From Natronosporangium hydrolyticum (lineage in GTDB: Bacteria; Actinomycetota; Actinomycetes; Mycobacteriales; Micromonosporaceae): DNA of 64,000 nucleotides. Positions 45,579-57,226 of the stretch are shown here, piece by piece. Below the pieces are notes generated by a model that worked only from the letters and a program-made list of their open reading frames with translations, was not told where the DNA came from and ran no database searches. How positions within the stretch are numbered: the first letter of the stretch is position 1; every line of letters begins with the position of its first letter. The DNA lies in contig NZ_CP070499.1 in assembly GCF_016925615.1 (NCBI RefSeq), forward strand, positions 2,976,001 through 3,040,000, read 5' to 3'. The position numbers and the translations under genes were made by a program.

Positions 45579-45794
45579 TCACTCTCCGCCCTTCTGCACG
45601 TAGCCCCGGATGAACTCCTCGGCGTTCTCCTCCAGAACGGAGTCGATCTCGTCGAGCAGATCGTCGACCTCCTCGGAGACCTTCTCGACCCGCTCGGCGA
45701 CCTCCGGGTCGACCTCCGCCGCCTCGGTCTCCTCGACCTCATCCCGCCGGGACTTCCCGGACTGAGACTGACCGCCGGTGTCACGCGTAGCCAT
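45579..45794 (-). CDS. pup: Prokaryotic ubiquitin-like protein Pup
   Basis: This 71-aa intrinsically disordered tag is attached to lysines of proteins destined for the proteasome. It is highly acidic. The central helix-forming region VSEEVDDLLDEIDSVLEENA binds the Mpa coiled coil, and the C-terminus is RGYVQKGGE. It ends in GGE rather than GGQ, so the gene already encodes the glutamate used by PafA and no deamidation is needed. It lies 94 bp downstream of dop on the same strand. Confidence 0.97.
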   Translation of the reverse strand: MATRDTGGQSQSGKSRRDEVEETEAAEVDPEVAERVEKVSEEVDDLLDEIDSVLEENAEEFIRGYVQKGGE

Positions 45795-45888
45795 ACCTTG
45801 CCCTCCTCGTCACCTTGACCTCCTCGTCGAAACACGTGTCTAGGCAAACGTACCCCGCGGATACGACCGGTAAGAGGATCGGCGCCGA

Positions 45889-47403
45889 TCAGCCGGCGAT
45901 GACCTCAAGGAGATCCTTCGCGCTCGGGCAACGGTCGAACAACTGCCCCACGTGCACCTTGGTGCCCCGCTCGGGCTCCATCATCGGAACCCGGACCAGC
46001 GACTCGCGGCCGACGTCGAAGATCACTGAATCCCAGCTCGCCGCCACCACCTCGGAGGCGTACTGCGCCAGACAGCGGCCCCGGAAATAGGCGCGGGTAT
46101 CCGCCGGCGGCTCCGACATCGCCGACTCCACCTGTGCGGGCTCCAGCAGGGTACGCATCGCCCCGCGGCTGACCAGCCGGTGGTAGAGCCCCTTCTCCGG
46201 CCGGACGTCGCTGTACTGGAGATCCACAAGCTGGAGCTTGTGCGAGGCCCAGCCGAGCTGCTCCCGCTCCCGGTAGCCCTCCAGCAGCCGCAGCTTCGCG
46301 ACCCAGTCCAGCTGATCGGCGAGCAGCGTCGGGTCCCGCCCCAGCAGGGTCAGGACCTCCTCCCAGCGGGCCAGCACATCGGCGGTAATCTCGTCCACGT
46401 CGTCGCCGAATCGCGACGCCACGAACGCCGATGCCCGCTCGAAGTACGCCCACTGGACATCCAGCGCGGTCAGCCGGCGGCCATCCCGCATCCGCATCAG
46501 GTGCCCGAGGCCCGGGTCGTGACTGACCGCCTTCAGCTCGGTCACCGGGTCTGCGATGCCGAGGTCGGCGGTGAGGACCTTCTCCTCGATCATCGACAGC
46601 ACCAGCGAGGTGGTCCCCACCTTGAGGTAGGTGGAGATCTCCGAGAGGTTGGCGTCGCCGATGATCACATGCAGCCGCCGGTACTTTTCGGCGTCGGCGT
46701 GTGGCTCATCGCGGGTGTTGATGATCGGCCGCTTGAGGGTGGTCTCCAGCCCCACCTCGACCTCGAAGAAGTCGGCCCGCTGCGAGAGCTGGAAGCCGGG
46801 CTGCGAGCCGTCCTGCCCGAGGCCTACCCGGCCCGCCCCGCAGATGATCTGGCGGGTGACGAAGAACGGCGTCAGATGGGACACCACATCTGCGAACGGC
46901 GTCTGCCGCCGCATCAGGTAATTTTCGTGGGATCCGTAGCTGGCGCCCTTGTTGTCGGTGTTGTTTTTGTAGAGGTGGATGGTGCCGGCGTTGGGTATGG
47001 TCGCCGCCCGCCGGGATGCCTCGGCCATCACCCGCTCGCCGGCCTTGTCCCACCGCACCAGATCCCACGGATTGGTGACCTCGGGGGTGGAATATTCGGG
47101 GTGGGCGTGGTCGACGTAGAGCCGGGCACCGTTGGTGAGGATCACGTTGGCCAATCCGAGATCCTCGTCGGCGAGCGCCTCGGCAGGCTCGTACGCGGTG
47201 CCGGAGTAGGTGAAGCCACGCGCGTCGCGCAGCGGCGACTCCTCCTCGTAGTCCCACCGTGCCCGGCCACCCCGGGTCAGCTCGGGACGGGCGCCGTATG
47301 CGTTCACCACCTGCGAGGAGGTGACCATCGGGTTGGCCCCCGGCTGCCCGGGCACCGAGATACCGTACTCCACCTCGGTGCCCATGATCCGTCGTGTCGT
47401 CAT
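45889..47403 (-). CDS. dop: Depupylase/deamidase Dop
   Basis: Dop (504 aa) is a PafA homologue that removes Pup from proteins and, in species with GGQ-Pup, deamidates it. Visible features are [17 protein letters not shown] at the N-terminus, [20 protein letters not shown] with the key aspartate (about residue 97), [17 protein letters not shown] and [15 protein letters not shown]. The extra Dop-specific loop near residues 45-70 ([16 protein letters not shown]) is present, separating it from PafA. The start is ATG 47403. Since Pup ends in Glu here, Dop probably serves only as depupylase. Confidence 0.96.
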   Translation of the reverse strand: MTTRRIMGTEVEYGISVPGQPGANPMVTSSQVVNAYGARPELTRGGRARWDYEEESPLRDARGFTYSGTAYEPAEALADEDLGLANVILTNGARLYVDHAHPEYSTPEVTNPWDLVRWDKAGERVMAEASRRAATIPNAGTIHLYKNNTDNKGASYGSHENYLMRRQTPFADVVSHLTPFFVTRQIICGAGRVGLGQDGSQPGFQLSQRADFFEVEVGLETTLKRPIINTRDEPHADAEKYRRLHVIIGDANLSEISTYLKVGTTSLVLSMIEEKVLTADLGIADPVTELKAVSHDPGLGHLMRMRDGRRLTALDVQWAYFERASAFVASRFGDDVDEITADVLARWEEVLTLLGRDPTLLADQLDWVAKLRLLEGYREREQLGWASHKLQLVDLQYSDVRPEKGLYHRLVSRGAMRTLLEPAQVESAMSEPPADTRAYFRGRCLAQYASEVVAASWDSVIFDVGRESLVRVPMMEPERGTKVHVGQLFDRCPSAKDLLEVIAG

Positions 47404-47484
47404 CGCACCGCCCCGATCTGCGCCATCCCACGAGCGTAGCCCGCCGGTCGCCGCAACGTGGGCAACGGCACCGGCCGCGCTGGA

Positions 47485-49257
47485 CTAGAGGTACTGACCG
47501 GGCGGGTTGACGGTGTCGATGGAGCGGCCCGACTCCGTCCCCTTACCGCCGGAGACCAGTGTGCGGATGTAGACGATCCGTTCGCCCTTCTTACCGGAGA
47601 TCCGCGCCCAGTCGTCCGGGTTGGTGGTGTTCGGCAGGTCTTCATTCTCACGGAACTCGTCGATGCAGGCGTCCAGCAGGTGCTGCAGCCGCAGCCCCTT
47701 CTGGTTGGAGGTCAGGAAGTCCTTGATCGCCATCTTCTTGGCCCGGTCGACGATGTTCTCGATCATGGCGCCGGAGTTGAAGTCCTTGAAGTAGAGGACC
47801 TCCTTGTCACCGTTGGCGTAGGTGACCTCCAGGAAGCGGTTCTCCTCGGTCTCGGCGTACATCCGGAGCACCGCCGCCTCGATCATCGCCGCCACGCAGG
47901 CTTCCCGGGAGCTGTCGTGCTCAGCCAGGTCGTCGGTGTGCAGCGGCAGATCGGGACGGATGTACTTGCTGAAGATGTCCTTGGCGGCCTCGGCGTCCGG
48001 ACGCTCGATCTTGATCTTGACATCGAGCCGACCCGGCCGCAGGATCGCCGGGTCGATCATGTCCTCCCGGTTGGAGGCCCCGATGACGATCACATTCTCC
48101 AGGCCCTCGACCCCGTCGATCTCGCTGAGCAACTGCGGGACGATGGTGTTCTCGACATCCGACGACACACCGGAACCACGGGTCCGGAAAACCGAATCCA
48201 TCTCATCAAAGAACACGATCACCGGGGTGCCTTCGCCGGCCTTCTCCCGGGCTCGCTGGAAGATCAGCCGAATATGCCGCTCGGTCTCGCCGACATACTT
48301 GTTGAGCAGCTCCGGGCCTTTGATGTTCAAGAAGTAGCTGGTGTGTTTCTCCTCACCCCGACGCGCCGCCATCTGCTTGGCGAGCGAATTCGCCACCGCC
48401 TTGGCGATCAGGGTCTTTCCGCAGCCGGGCGGACCGTAGAGCAGGACGCCCTTAGGCGGCCGTAGCTCGTGCTCCCGGAAGAGGTCCGCGTGCAGGAACG
48501 GCAGCTCGATCGCGTCCCGGATCTGCTCGATCTGCCGGTCGAGGCCCCCGATGGCGTAGTAGTCGACATCCGGCACCTCCTCCAGGACCAGCTCCTCGAC
48601 CTCGCTCTTCGGGATCCGCTCAAAGGCGTACGACGACCGGGGCTCGAACATCACCGAATCGCCGGCGCGCAGCGGTGCGTCCTGCAACGTCTCGGCCAGG
48701 TGGACGATGCGCTCTTCGTCGGCGTGTGAGATCACCAACGCCCGGTCGCCGCCCTCAAGCACCTCCTTGAGCATCGCGACCTCACCGGCGCGCTCGAAGC
48801 CGAACGGCTCGACCACGTTGAGCGCGTCGTTGAGCAGGACCTCCTGCCCGCGACGCAGCTGCGAGACATCGACCGAGGGAGACACGGTCACCCGCATCTT
48901 CCGGCCCGCGGTGAAGACATCCACCGTGTCGTCGTCGTGCGCGGCCAGGAAGATGCCGTAGCCGCTCGGCGGCTGCGCCAGCCGGTCGATCTCTTCCTTC
49001 AGGGTGACGATCTGGGCCCGCGCCTCTTTGAGGGTGGCCACCAGTCGCTCGTTGTTCTCGGTCAGCCGCGAGACCTGAGCCGCCGTAGCGGCCAACCGCT
49101 CCTCCAGTTGCCGCACGTGCCGCGGCCCCTCGGTGACCTTCCGCCGCGCCAGCGCGAGCTCCTCTTGGAGGTACGCGACCTGCGTGGAGAGATCGTGAGC
49201 CTCGCGTTCCCACTGCGCGGCTCGGGCGTCCGCTTCGTCGTTGCGTGCCACGTCCAC
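47485..49257 (-). CDS. mpa: Proteasome-associated AAA ATPase Mpa/ARC
   Basis: This 590-aa hexameric ATPase recognises pupylated proteins, unfolds them and feeds them into the proteasome. An N-terminal coiled coil (about 15-95) binds Pup, two OB domains follow (about 97-240), then an AAA domain with Walker [10 protein letters not shown] (near 297-305), Walker [11 protein letters not shown] and arginine-finger region RPGRLD. The C-terminus GQYL has the penultimate tyrosine that docks into the proteasome alpha ring. The start is GTG 49257 or, with better ribosome-binding-site spacing, the GTG two codons later (49251). Confidence 0.96.
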   Translation of the reverse strand: MDVARNDEADARAAQWEREAHDLSTQVAYLQEELALARRKVTEGPRHVRQLEERLAATAAQVSRLTENNERLVATLKEARAQIVTLKEEIDRLAQPPSGYGIFLAAHDDDTVDVFTAGRKMRVTVSPSVDVSQLRRGQEVLLNDALNVVEPFGFERAGEVAMLKEVLEGGDRALVISHADEERIVHLAETLQDAPLRAGDSVMFEPRSSYAFERIPKSEVEELVLEEVPDVDYYAIGGLDRQIEQIRDAIELPFLHADLFREHELRPPKGVLLYGPPGCGKTLIAKAVANSLAKQMAARRGEEKHTSYFLNIKGPELLNKYVGETERHIRLIFQRAREKAGEGTPVIVFFDEMDSVFRTRGSGVSSDVENTIVPQLLSEIDGVEGLENVIVIGASNREDMIDPAILRPGRLDVKIKIERPDAEAAKDIFSKYIRPDLPLHTDDLAEHDSSREACVAAMIEAAVLRMYAETEENRFLEVTYANGDKEVLYFKDFNSGAMIENIVDRAKKMAIKDFLTSNQKGLRLQHLLDACIDEFRENEDLPNTTNPDDWARISGKKGERIVYIRTLVSGGKGTESGRSIDTVNPPGQYL

Positions 49258-49397
49258 CTCCCCGGGGGTAAACCTTCGTCTTACAACCCTAGCTGCTCAC
49301 CCCGATTTTCGGCGTTACCCCCGACACCTGTCATCAAAACTTGATCTCCTCCGGGCTGTTCTGGCCCAAATTTTCGACGACGGTAGCCTTGTTTCCC

Positions 49398-49640
49398 ATG
49401 CGCGTATGGGTAGATCAAGAGTTGTGCACCGGTGATGGGCTGTGCGTCCAGTACGCGCCCGAGGTCTTCGAGTTCGATATCGACGGGCTGGCCTACGTCA
49501 AGGACCCCGACGGCGAACTGCTCACCGAGCCGGGCGCCCAGGTGTCGGTGCCGCCGGAGCTGCGGCTGCCGGTGATCGACGCGGCCAAAGAATGCCCCGG
49601 CGAGTGCATCTTCCACAGCGAGTCGGCAAAACCGAGCTGA
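49398..49640 (+). CDS. Ferredoxin, single-cluster 3Fe-4S/4Fe-4S type
   Basis: This 80-aa electron carrier of the actinobacterial Fer4_13/15 type often serves cytochromes P450. Cluster cysteines are Cys10 and Cys16 (CTGDGLC) and Cys66 followed by Pro (ECPGECI), with an extra Cys70. The missing second cysteine of the CxxC spacing suggests a 3Fe-4S cluster. The start is ATG 49398. TAGCCT (49384-49389) lies 8 bases before it without a ribosome-binding site, so the mRNA is probably leaderless. It is divergent from mpa. The redox partner is not in the window. Confidence 0.88.
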   Translation: MRVWVDQELCTGDGLCVQYAPEVFEFDIDGLAYVKDPDGELLTEPGAQVSVPPELRLPVIDAAKECPGECIFHSESAKPS

Positions 49641-49662
49641 CGATCGGCCGATCCGGCGACGG

Positions 49663-52333
<2,671 letters not shown>

Positions 52334-52409
52334 TGCGGCAATGCTACGGGGGGCGCTCGCGGCTCGACACGCCACGGGGCGGGCCCACGGGGCGGTCGCA
52401 ACCGTGTCA

Positions 52410-52422
52410 TACCGTGTCCGGC
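52410..52422 (+). promoter_or_regulatory. Candidate leaderless promoter of RecB-like nuclease
   Basis: TACCGT (52410-52415) is a -10-like hexamer 7 bases before the ATG, with no ribosome-binding site. The 13 bases taccgtgtccggc are identical to those upstream of the serine-protease gene (11245-11257, minus strand). Confidence 0.45.
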
Positions 52423-53349
52423 ATGACGCCCGAGACCGTGCCCCAGCCGAGCAGCGCCGTCGATGCTACCGGGGGGGCCGATCCCACGGCCGACGAGCTA
52501 CCGTCGCTCTCGCCTTCCCGGGCCGCCGACTTCAAGACCTGCCCGCTGCTGTTCCGGTTCCGCAGCATCGACCGGCTACCCGAGCTGCCCACTCCCGAGC
52601 AGGCCCGGGGCACGCTGGTGCACGCGGTGCTGGAGGCGTTGTTCGACCTGCCCGCCGGGGAGCGCACCCGGCAGGCGGCGACCGAGCTGGTGGCGCCGCA
52701 GTGGGCGCGCCTGACCGCCGACGCGCCGGATTTGACCTCGGTGCTGGGCGACCCAACCCAGGCGGAGGCCTTCCTAGCCAGCACCGGCCCGCTGCTCGAC
52801 GGGTACTTCTCGGTCGAAGACCCTCGGCGGTTGGAGCCGACCGCCCGGGAGACGCTTATCGAAACGGTGGTCACCGGCGCCGCGGGTCCGCTGCGGCTGC
52901 GGGGTTACGTCGACCGACTCGACACCTCCCCCGCTGGCGAACTGCGGGTCGTCGACTACAAGAGCGGCGGCGCACCCCGCGAGGCGTTCGAGGCCCGGGC
53001 CCTGTTCCAACTGAAGTTCTACGCGCTGGTGTTGTGGCGGCTGCACGGCACCCTGCCGAAGGTGCTGCGGCTGCTGTATCTGAAGGACGCGGAGGCGTGC
53101 GACTACGCCCCCGACCCGGTCGAGCTTGACCGCTTCCAGCGCACGTTGTTCGCGCTGTGGCGGGCGATCGAGGCCGCCACCGCTGCCCGGGAGTTCCGAC
53201 CGAAGCCGAGCCGGCTCTGCGACTGGTGCCGACACCAGGCGCTGTGTCCGGTCTACGGCGGGACCCCGCCGCCGTTTCCGGAGCGGGCACCGCGGGCGGC
53301 GACGGTGACCGTGGCGGTCCCGGAGCCGCGGCCCGGCGCCGACGACTGA
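52423..53349 (+). CDS. RecB-family PD-(D/E)XK exonuclease with Fe-S cysteines
   Basis: This 308-aa nuclease domain resembles the Cas4/AddB/RecB C-terminus. SPSRAADFKTCPLLFRFR carries the first cysteine, GTLVHAVLEALF the conserved His, LRVVDYKSGG the catalytic D-x-K, and CDWCRHQALCPVYGG the C-terminal cysteine cluster that usually holds a 4Fe-4S cluster. It probably processes DNA ends in repair. The homologue Rv2119 lies next to trmI in M. tuberculosis. It is not a CRISPR Cas4: no cas genes or arrays are present. dinB follows 52 bp downstream. Confidence 0.88.
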   Translation: MTPETVPQPSSAVDATGGADPTADELPSLSPSRAADFKTCPLLFRFRSIDRLPELPTPEQARGTLVHAVLEALFDLPAGERTRQAATELVAPQWARLTADAPDLTSVLGDPTQAEAFLASTGPLLDGYFSVEDPRRLEPTARETLIETVVTGAAGPLRLRGYVDRLDTSPAGELRVVDYKSGGAPREAFEARALFQLKFYALVLWRLHGTLPKVLRLLYLKDAEACDYAPDPVELDRFQRTLFALWRAIEAATAAREFRPKPSRLCDWCRHQALCPVYGGTPPPFPERAPRAATVTVAVPEPRPGADD

Positions 53350-53389
53350 GGCCAGCGCGGCGAAGCCGGCCGATCTCGCACAGGAGTTC

Positions 53390-53395
53390 TATACT
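53390..53395 (+). promoter_or_regulatory. -10 element of a leaderless dinB promoter
   Basis: TATACT is a near-perfect -10 hexamer ending 6 bases before the dinB GTG, with no usable ribosome-binding site in between, so transcription probably starts at the start codon. The AGGAG at 53382-53386 is 15 bases away, too far to be the main ribosome-binding site. Confidence 0.55.
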
Positions 53396-53401
53396 CGCCT
53401 G

Positions 53402-54589
53402 GTGACGACCGCGAGCATCCTGCACGCTGACCTCGATGCGTTCTACGCGTCGGTGGAGCAGCGTGACGATCCGCGACTGCGCGGACGCCCCGTGGTCGTC
53501 GGCGCCGGCGTGGTGCTCGCCGCCAGCTACGAGGCCAAGCGCTACGGGGTGCGCACCGCCATGCCCGGTCAGCACGCCCGCCGGCTGTGCCCGCAGGCCG
53601 CGGTGGTGCCACCCCGAATGTCTGCGTACGCGCAGGCCAGTCGGGCGGTCTTCGAGGTGTTCCGGCAGACCACCCCGTTGGTCGAGGGTTTGTCGATCGA
53701 CGAGGCCTTCCTGGATGTCGGCGGGCTCCGGCGGGTCGCCGGCTCACCGGAGCAGATCGCGGCCGAGCTGCGGCGCGCGGTCCGCGACCGGGTCGGGCTG
53801 CCGATCACGGTCGGCGTGGCGCGGACCAAGTTCCTCGCCAAGGTGGCGAGCCAGGTGGCGAAGCCGGACGGGCTGCTGGTGGTGCCGGCCAGCGGCGAGC
53901 TGGAGTTCCTGCACCCGCTGCCGGTCGAGATGTTGTGGGGGGTGGGCCCGGTCACCGCGCAGCAGCTGCGGGAGCGGGGCATCCGCACAGTGGCGCAGGT
54001 CGCCCGACTCGGCGAGCCGACACTGGTGTCGTTACTGGGTAAGGCGGCGGGCCGGCACCTGCACGCGCTGGCCCACAATCGGGATCCGCGGCCGGTCACC
54101 ACCGGCCGCCGGCGCTCCTCGATCGGGGCCCAGCAGGCGCTGGGGCAGCGCCCGCACTCCGCGGCGGAGCTCACCGCCATCGCCAGCGGGCTGGTCGATC
54201 GGGTCACTAGCCGGATGCGGGCGGCTGGGCGGGCCGGCCGCACGGTGACGCTGCGGCTACGTTTCGGCGACTACTCCCGGGTTAGCCGGGCACGGACCTT
54301 ACGGCAGCCCACCACCGACACGGCCGCGGTCGCGGCGGCGGTCAACGGCCTGCTGGCCGCGGCTATGCCGGTGATCGAGCAGCGAGGCGCGACCCTGCTC
54401 GGGGTGGCCGTGAGCAATCTGGAGCGCCACGCCGACCAGCAGCCGACGCTGCCGTTCGCCGACGAGCACGGGCATGAGCTCGATCAGGCGCTGGACGCGG
54501 TGCGCGAACGCTTCGGTTCCGCCGCCGTGGTCCGGGCAACGTTGCTGGGCAGCGACCTCGGGCCGACGGTCCCGCTGTTGCCGGACTGA
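53402..54589 (+). CDS. dinB: DNA polymerase IV (Y-family)
   Basis: This 395-aa error-prone translesion polymerase has the catalytic motif ILHADLDAFYASVEQ at the N-terminus (first Asp), the second acidic cluster LSIDEAFLDVGG near 98-109, and AASYEAKRYGVRTAMP in the fingers. Helix-hairpin-helix and little-finger domains follow. QPTLPF near residue 346 resembles a beta-clamp-binding motif. It copies past damaged bases at the cost of fidelity. It lies downstream of the RecB-like nuclease and in the same region as pafBC, regulators of the mycobacterial DNA-damage response, so joint control is plausible. Confidence 0.93.
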   Translation: MTTASILHADLDAFYASVEQRDDPRLRGRPVVVGAGVVLAASYEAKRYGVRTAMPGQHARRLCPQAAVVPPRMSAYAQASRAVFEVFRQTTPLVEGLSIDEAFLDVGGLRRVAGSPEQIAAELRRAVRDRVGLPITVGVARTKFLAKVASQVAKPDGLLVVPASGELEFLHPLPVEMLWGVGPVTAQQLRERGIRTVAQVARLGEPTLVSLLGKAAGRHLHALAHNRDPRPVTTGRRRSSIGAQQALGQRPHSAAELTAIASGLVDRVTSRMRAAGRAGRTVTLRLRFGDYSRVSRARTLRQPTTDTAAVAAAVNGLLAAAMPVIEQRGATLLGVAVSNLERHADQQPTLPFADEHGHELDQALDAVRERFGSAAVVRATLLGSDLGPTVPLLPD

Positions 54590-54738
54590 GCGGCGGCTCA
54601 GCTCACCCAACGGGCGCCGCCCCCGGCCACTCCCACCACACACCGGGCTAAATGTCGGCTTTGCCCATAACTCACCCCGGCCTGGCGGGTTTCCCACTGG
54701 GGCGCTCCAGCGCGCCTAGCTCGATCGGGAGGAGTGAC

Positions 54739-56292
54739 ATGTCTCCGCCAGCCTCGCCCGCCGGGCCGGTGTCGCCCCTGCCACCGCGCCGGCTGATCCG
54801 CACCGTGGTCGCCGGCCTGTTGACCGCAGTGTTCCTCGCCGCGCTCGACGCCACCGTGATGGCGACCGCGCTGCCGACGATCGTGGGAGGTTTCGGCGGG
54901 CTCGACCAGTACGCCTGGGTGGTCAGCGCCTACCTGCTGACCTCAACGGCGGTGATGCCGCTCTACGGCGCGCTCAGCGACCGGTACGGACGGCGGGCGG
55001 TGCTGCGGTTAGCGGTGCTGCTGTTCCTGCTCGGTTCGTTGCTGTGCGCGGGCGCCCAGGAGATGTCGCAGCTGATCGCCTTCCGGGGCGTCCAGGGCCT
55101 CGGAGCCGGCGGGCTGCTGGTCCTGGCGACCACGATCATCTCGGACCTGGTCCCGCCCCGGGAACGGGCTCGCTATCAGGGACTGATCGGTGCGGTCTTC
55201 GGGCTGGCCAGCCTCGCCGGCCCGGTTCTCGGCGGGGTGCTGGCCGAGTACGAATGGCGGCTGATTTTCCTGCTCAACCTGCCGCTGGGACTGCTGGCGC
55301 TACTGGTGACCGAGCGGGTGCTCCGTCGGGTCCCGAGCCCGCCCCGCTCCGCCCGGCGGATCAACTACTTCGGTGCGCTGCTGCTGGTGGGCGGGGTGGC
55401 ATGCCTGCTGTTGACCGCCACCTGGGGAGGCCGCACGTACCCGTGGCGCTCGACCGAGATCGTCGCGCTGGCCGGCAGCGGCGTCCTACTCCTCGGCTGC
55501 TGGGCGCTCAAGGAACGGTGGTCGCGGGAGCCGCTGCTACCAGTGTCGCTGTTCGGTCGGCCTACCTTCGCGATCGGCGGGCTGATCAGCTGCTGCTTCG
55601 GCGCGGCCATGTTCGGGGCCATCACCTACCTCCCGATCTACCTGCAGGTGGTGCAGGGCCACCCGCCGATCGCCGCTGGCGTGCTGCTGCTGCCGTTGAT
55701 GGGCGGGATCGTGCTCGCCTCGCTGATCGGCGGACGGTTGATCACACGGTTCGGGCGGTACAAGTGGGTCACGGTTACCGGCGCGACGCTGATGAGCGGC
55801 GGCACGCTCGCCACGCTCACGCTGCGGGTGGAGAGTGCGCCGGAGCAGCTGGCAGGCATCCTGGCGCTGCTGGGCGCAGGAATCGGCCTACTGCTGCAGC
55901 CGTTGATCGTCACCATGCAGCACGGGCTGGCCCGGACCCAACTCGGAGTCGCCACCGCCGCCGGCACCTTCCTCCGGCAGTTGGGCGGGGTCTTCGGCGT
56001 CGCCGCGCTCGGCGCCGTGCTGACCGGGTGGTTGTCCCAGACGGTCGGGGCGCAGGTCGTGGGGCTTCTCCGGGAGCCACAGCGGATCGCCACGCTTCCG
56101 GAACCGCTGCTGACCGAGGTCCGGGTGGCGGTGGTCGACGGGCTCCACGCGGCGTTCGCGGTGGCCACCGGATTCGGGCTGCTCTGCCTGCTCCTGACCC
56201 TGGCGCTCCCGGACCGGCAGATCGGCCCCCGGCGGGCGGAGCCGGCACCGTCGACCCCCGCGCCAGCGCCCGCCAACACCGGCGGGAACTGA
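54739..56292 (+). CDS. DHA2-family MFS drug exporter (EmrB/QacA type)
   Basis: This 517-aa major-facilitator drug:H+ antiporter has 14 predicted helices. Typical stretches are FLAALDATVMATALPTIVGG (helix 1, motif D1), MPLYGALSDRYGRRAVL (motif A), FRGVQGLGAGGLLVLATTII and LAGPVLGGVLAEYEWRLIFL (motif C). GGGAGGAG lies 4 bases before the ATG at 54739; the frame is open 29 codons upstream but without a start signal. It is followed by an orphan response regulator 98 bp downstream, which could control its expression. The drug or metabolite exported is unknown. Confidence 0.9.
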   Translation: MSPPASPAGPVSPLPPRRLIRTVVAGLLTAVFLAALDATVMATALPTIVGGFGGLDQYAWVVSAYLLTSTAVMPLYGALSDRYGRRAVLRLAVLLFLLGSLLCAGAQEMSQLIAFRGVQGLGAGGLLVLATTIISDLVPPRERARYQGLIGAVFGLASLAGPVLGGVLAEYEWRLIFLLNLPLGLLALLVTERVLRRVPSPPRSARRINYFGALLLVGGVACLLLTATWGGRTYPWRSTEIVALAGSGVLLLGCWALKERWSREPLLPVSLFGRPTFAIGGLISCCFGAAMFGAITYLPIYLQVVQGHPPIAAGVLLLPLMGGIVLASLIGGRLITRFGRYKWVTVTGATLMSGGTLATLTLRVESAPEQLAGILALLGAGIGLLLQPLIVTMQHGLARTQLGVATAAGTFLRQLGGVFGVAALGAVLTGWLSQTVGAQVVGLLREPQRIATLPEPLLTEVRVAVVDGLHAAFAVATGFGLLCLLLTLALPDRQIGPRRAEPAPSTPAPAPANTGGN

Positions 56293-56390
56293 GCGGCCAC
56301 CCGGCCGCGCGGATGGTTGCCGGCATGGGCGAAGATTTCCCGGCGGGCCCTTCCCGCGCCATCGACCACGACCGACGGGACACCGACCAG

Positions 56391-57068
56391 ATGAGCACCG
56401 CCGCGAAGCCCGTCCGCGTCCTGCTCGCGGACGACCAGCCGCTGCTCCGCACCGGCTTCCGGATGGTGCTCGGCGGAGAGTCCGGCCTCGACATCGTGGG
56501 TGAGGCCAGCGACGGTGCGGAGGCGGTCGAACTCGCCCGGCGGCTGCTGCCCGACGTCGTGTTGATGGATATCCGGATGCCCCGGTTGGATGGCGTCTCC
56601 GCGACCCGGGCGATCGTCAGCTCCCGGCTGCCGGTACGGGTTCTGATCTTGACCACCTTCGATCTGGACGAGTATGTCGTCGGCGCACTCCAGGCCGGTG
56701 CGAGTGGTTTCCTCGCCAAGGACGTGCCCGCCGAAGACCTGGTCGCGGCGATCCAGACGGTCGCGGCCGGGGAGGCGGTGGTCGCGCCTCGGATCCTGCG
56801 GCGGTTGTTGGACCGGTTCGCGGCCGCGCTACCGGAGCCGGCCACCGAGACCCCCCGCGGGCTGGAGATTCTCACCGAGCGGGAGCGGGAAGTGCTGGTC
56901 CACATCGCTCGCGGTGAATCGAACAGCGAGATCGCACAGGCACTATCGGTGAGCGAGACCACCATCAAGACCCACGTCGGTAACGTGCTGACCAAATTGG
57001 GGTTACGGGATCGGGTCCAAGCGGTGGTGCTGGCTTACGAATCGGGGCTGGTCCGCCCGCGGCAATGA
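56391..57068 (+). CDS. NarL/LuxR-type response regulator, no cognate kinase nearby
   Basis: This 225-aa two-component regulator has a receiver domain with VLLADDQPLLRTGFRMVL (acidic pair), phospho-acceptor Asp in VVLMDIRMPRLDG (near residue 59) and Lys in GFLAKDVPAEDL. A LuxR helix-turn-helix (LTEREREVLVHIARGESNSE, SVSETTIKTHVGNVLTKLGL) is at the C-terminus. No histidine kinase is adjacent, although the family is usually paired. It sits between the MFS exporter and the MacB-like ABC genes, either of which may be a target. ATG 56391 is taken; an in-frame ATG 22 codons upstream is possible. Confidence 0.88.
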   Translation: MSTAAKPVRVLLADDQPLLRTGFRMVLGGESGLDIVGEASDGAEAVELARRLLPDVVLMDIRMPRLDGVSATRAIVSSRLPVRVLILTTFDLDEYVVGALQAGASGFLAKDVPAEDLVAAIQTVAAGEAVVAPRILRRLLDRFAAALPEPATETPRGLEILTEREREVLVHIARGESNSEIAQALSVSETTIKTHVGNVLTKLGLRDRVQAVVLAYESGLVRPRQ

Positions 57069-57107
57069 CCCGACGACCGCCGGAACTGTCCTTCCCCAGA
57101 CGGACAC

Positions 57108-57125
57108 CTCCTCCTACCGGAGGAG
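57108..57125 (+). promoter_or_regulatory. Hairpin sequestering a Shine-Dalgarno sequence
   Basis: Arms ctcctcc (57108-57114) and ggaggag (57119-57125) form a perfect 7-bp stem with a 4-nt loop. The right arm is a strong ribosome-binding site 5 bases before an in-frame GTG (57131) of the ABC ATPase gene. Folded, it would hide that site; this may set translation of a long form, or of the whole gene. Confidence 0.5.
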
Positions 57126-57226
57126 ACGAAGTGACTCCGAAAGCAGGAGCGCGCAGTGGCGTAGAGGGTCTAGGGTTGCGCTGGCTTACGACAGTTGGAC
57201 GGGATCCGAACGGAGCAGTAGCGCAG

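Noticed and set aside
52423-53349. Cas4 and therefore a CRISPR locus
   Set aside because: The protein is the general RecB-like nuclease found beside trmI in actinobacteria; there are no repeats of CRISPR type and no other cas genes.
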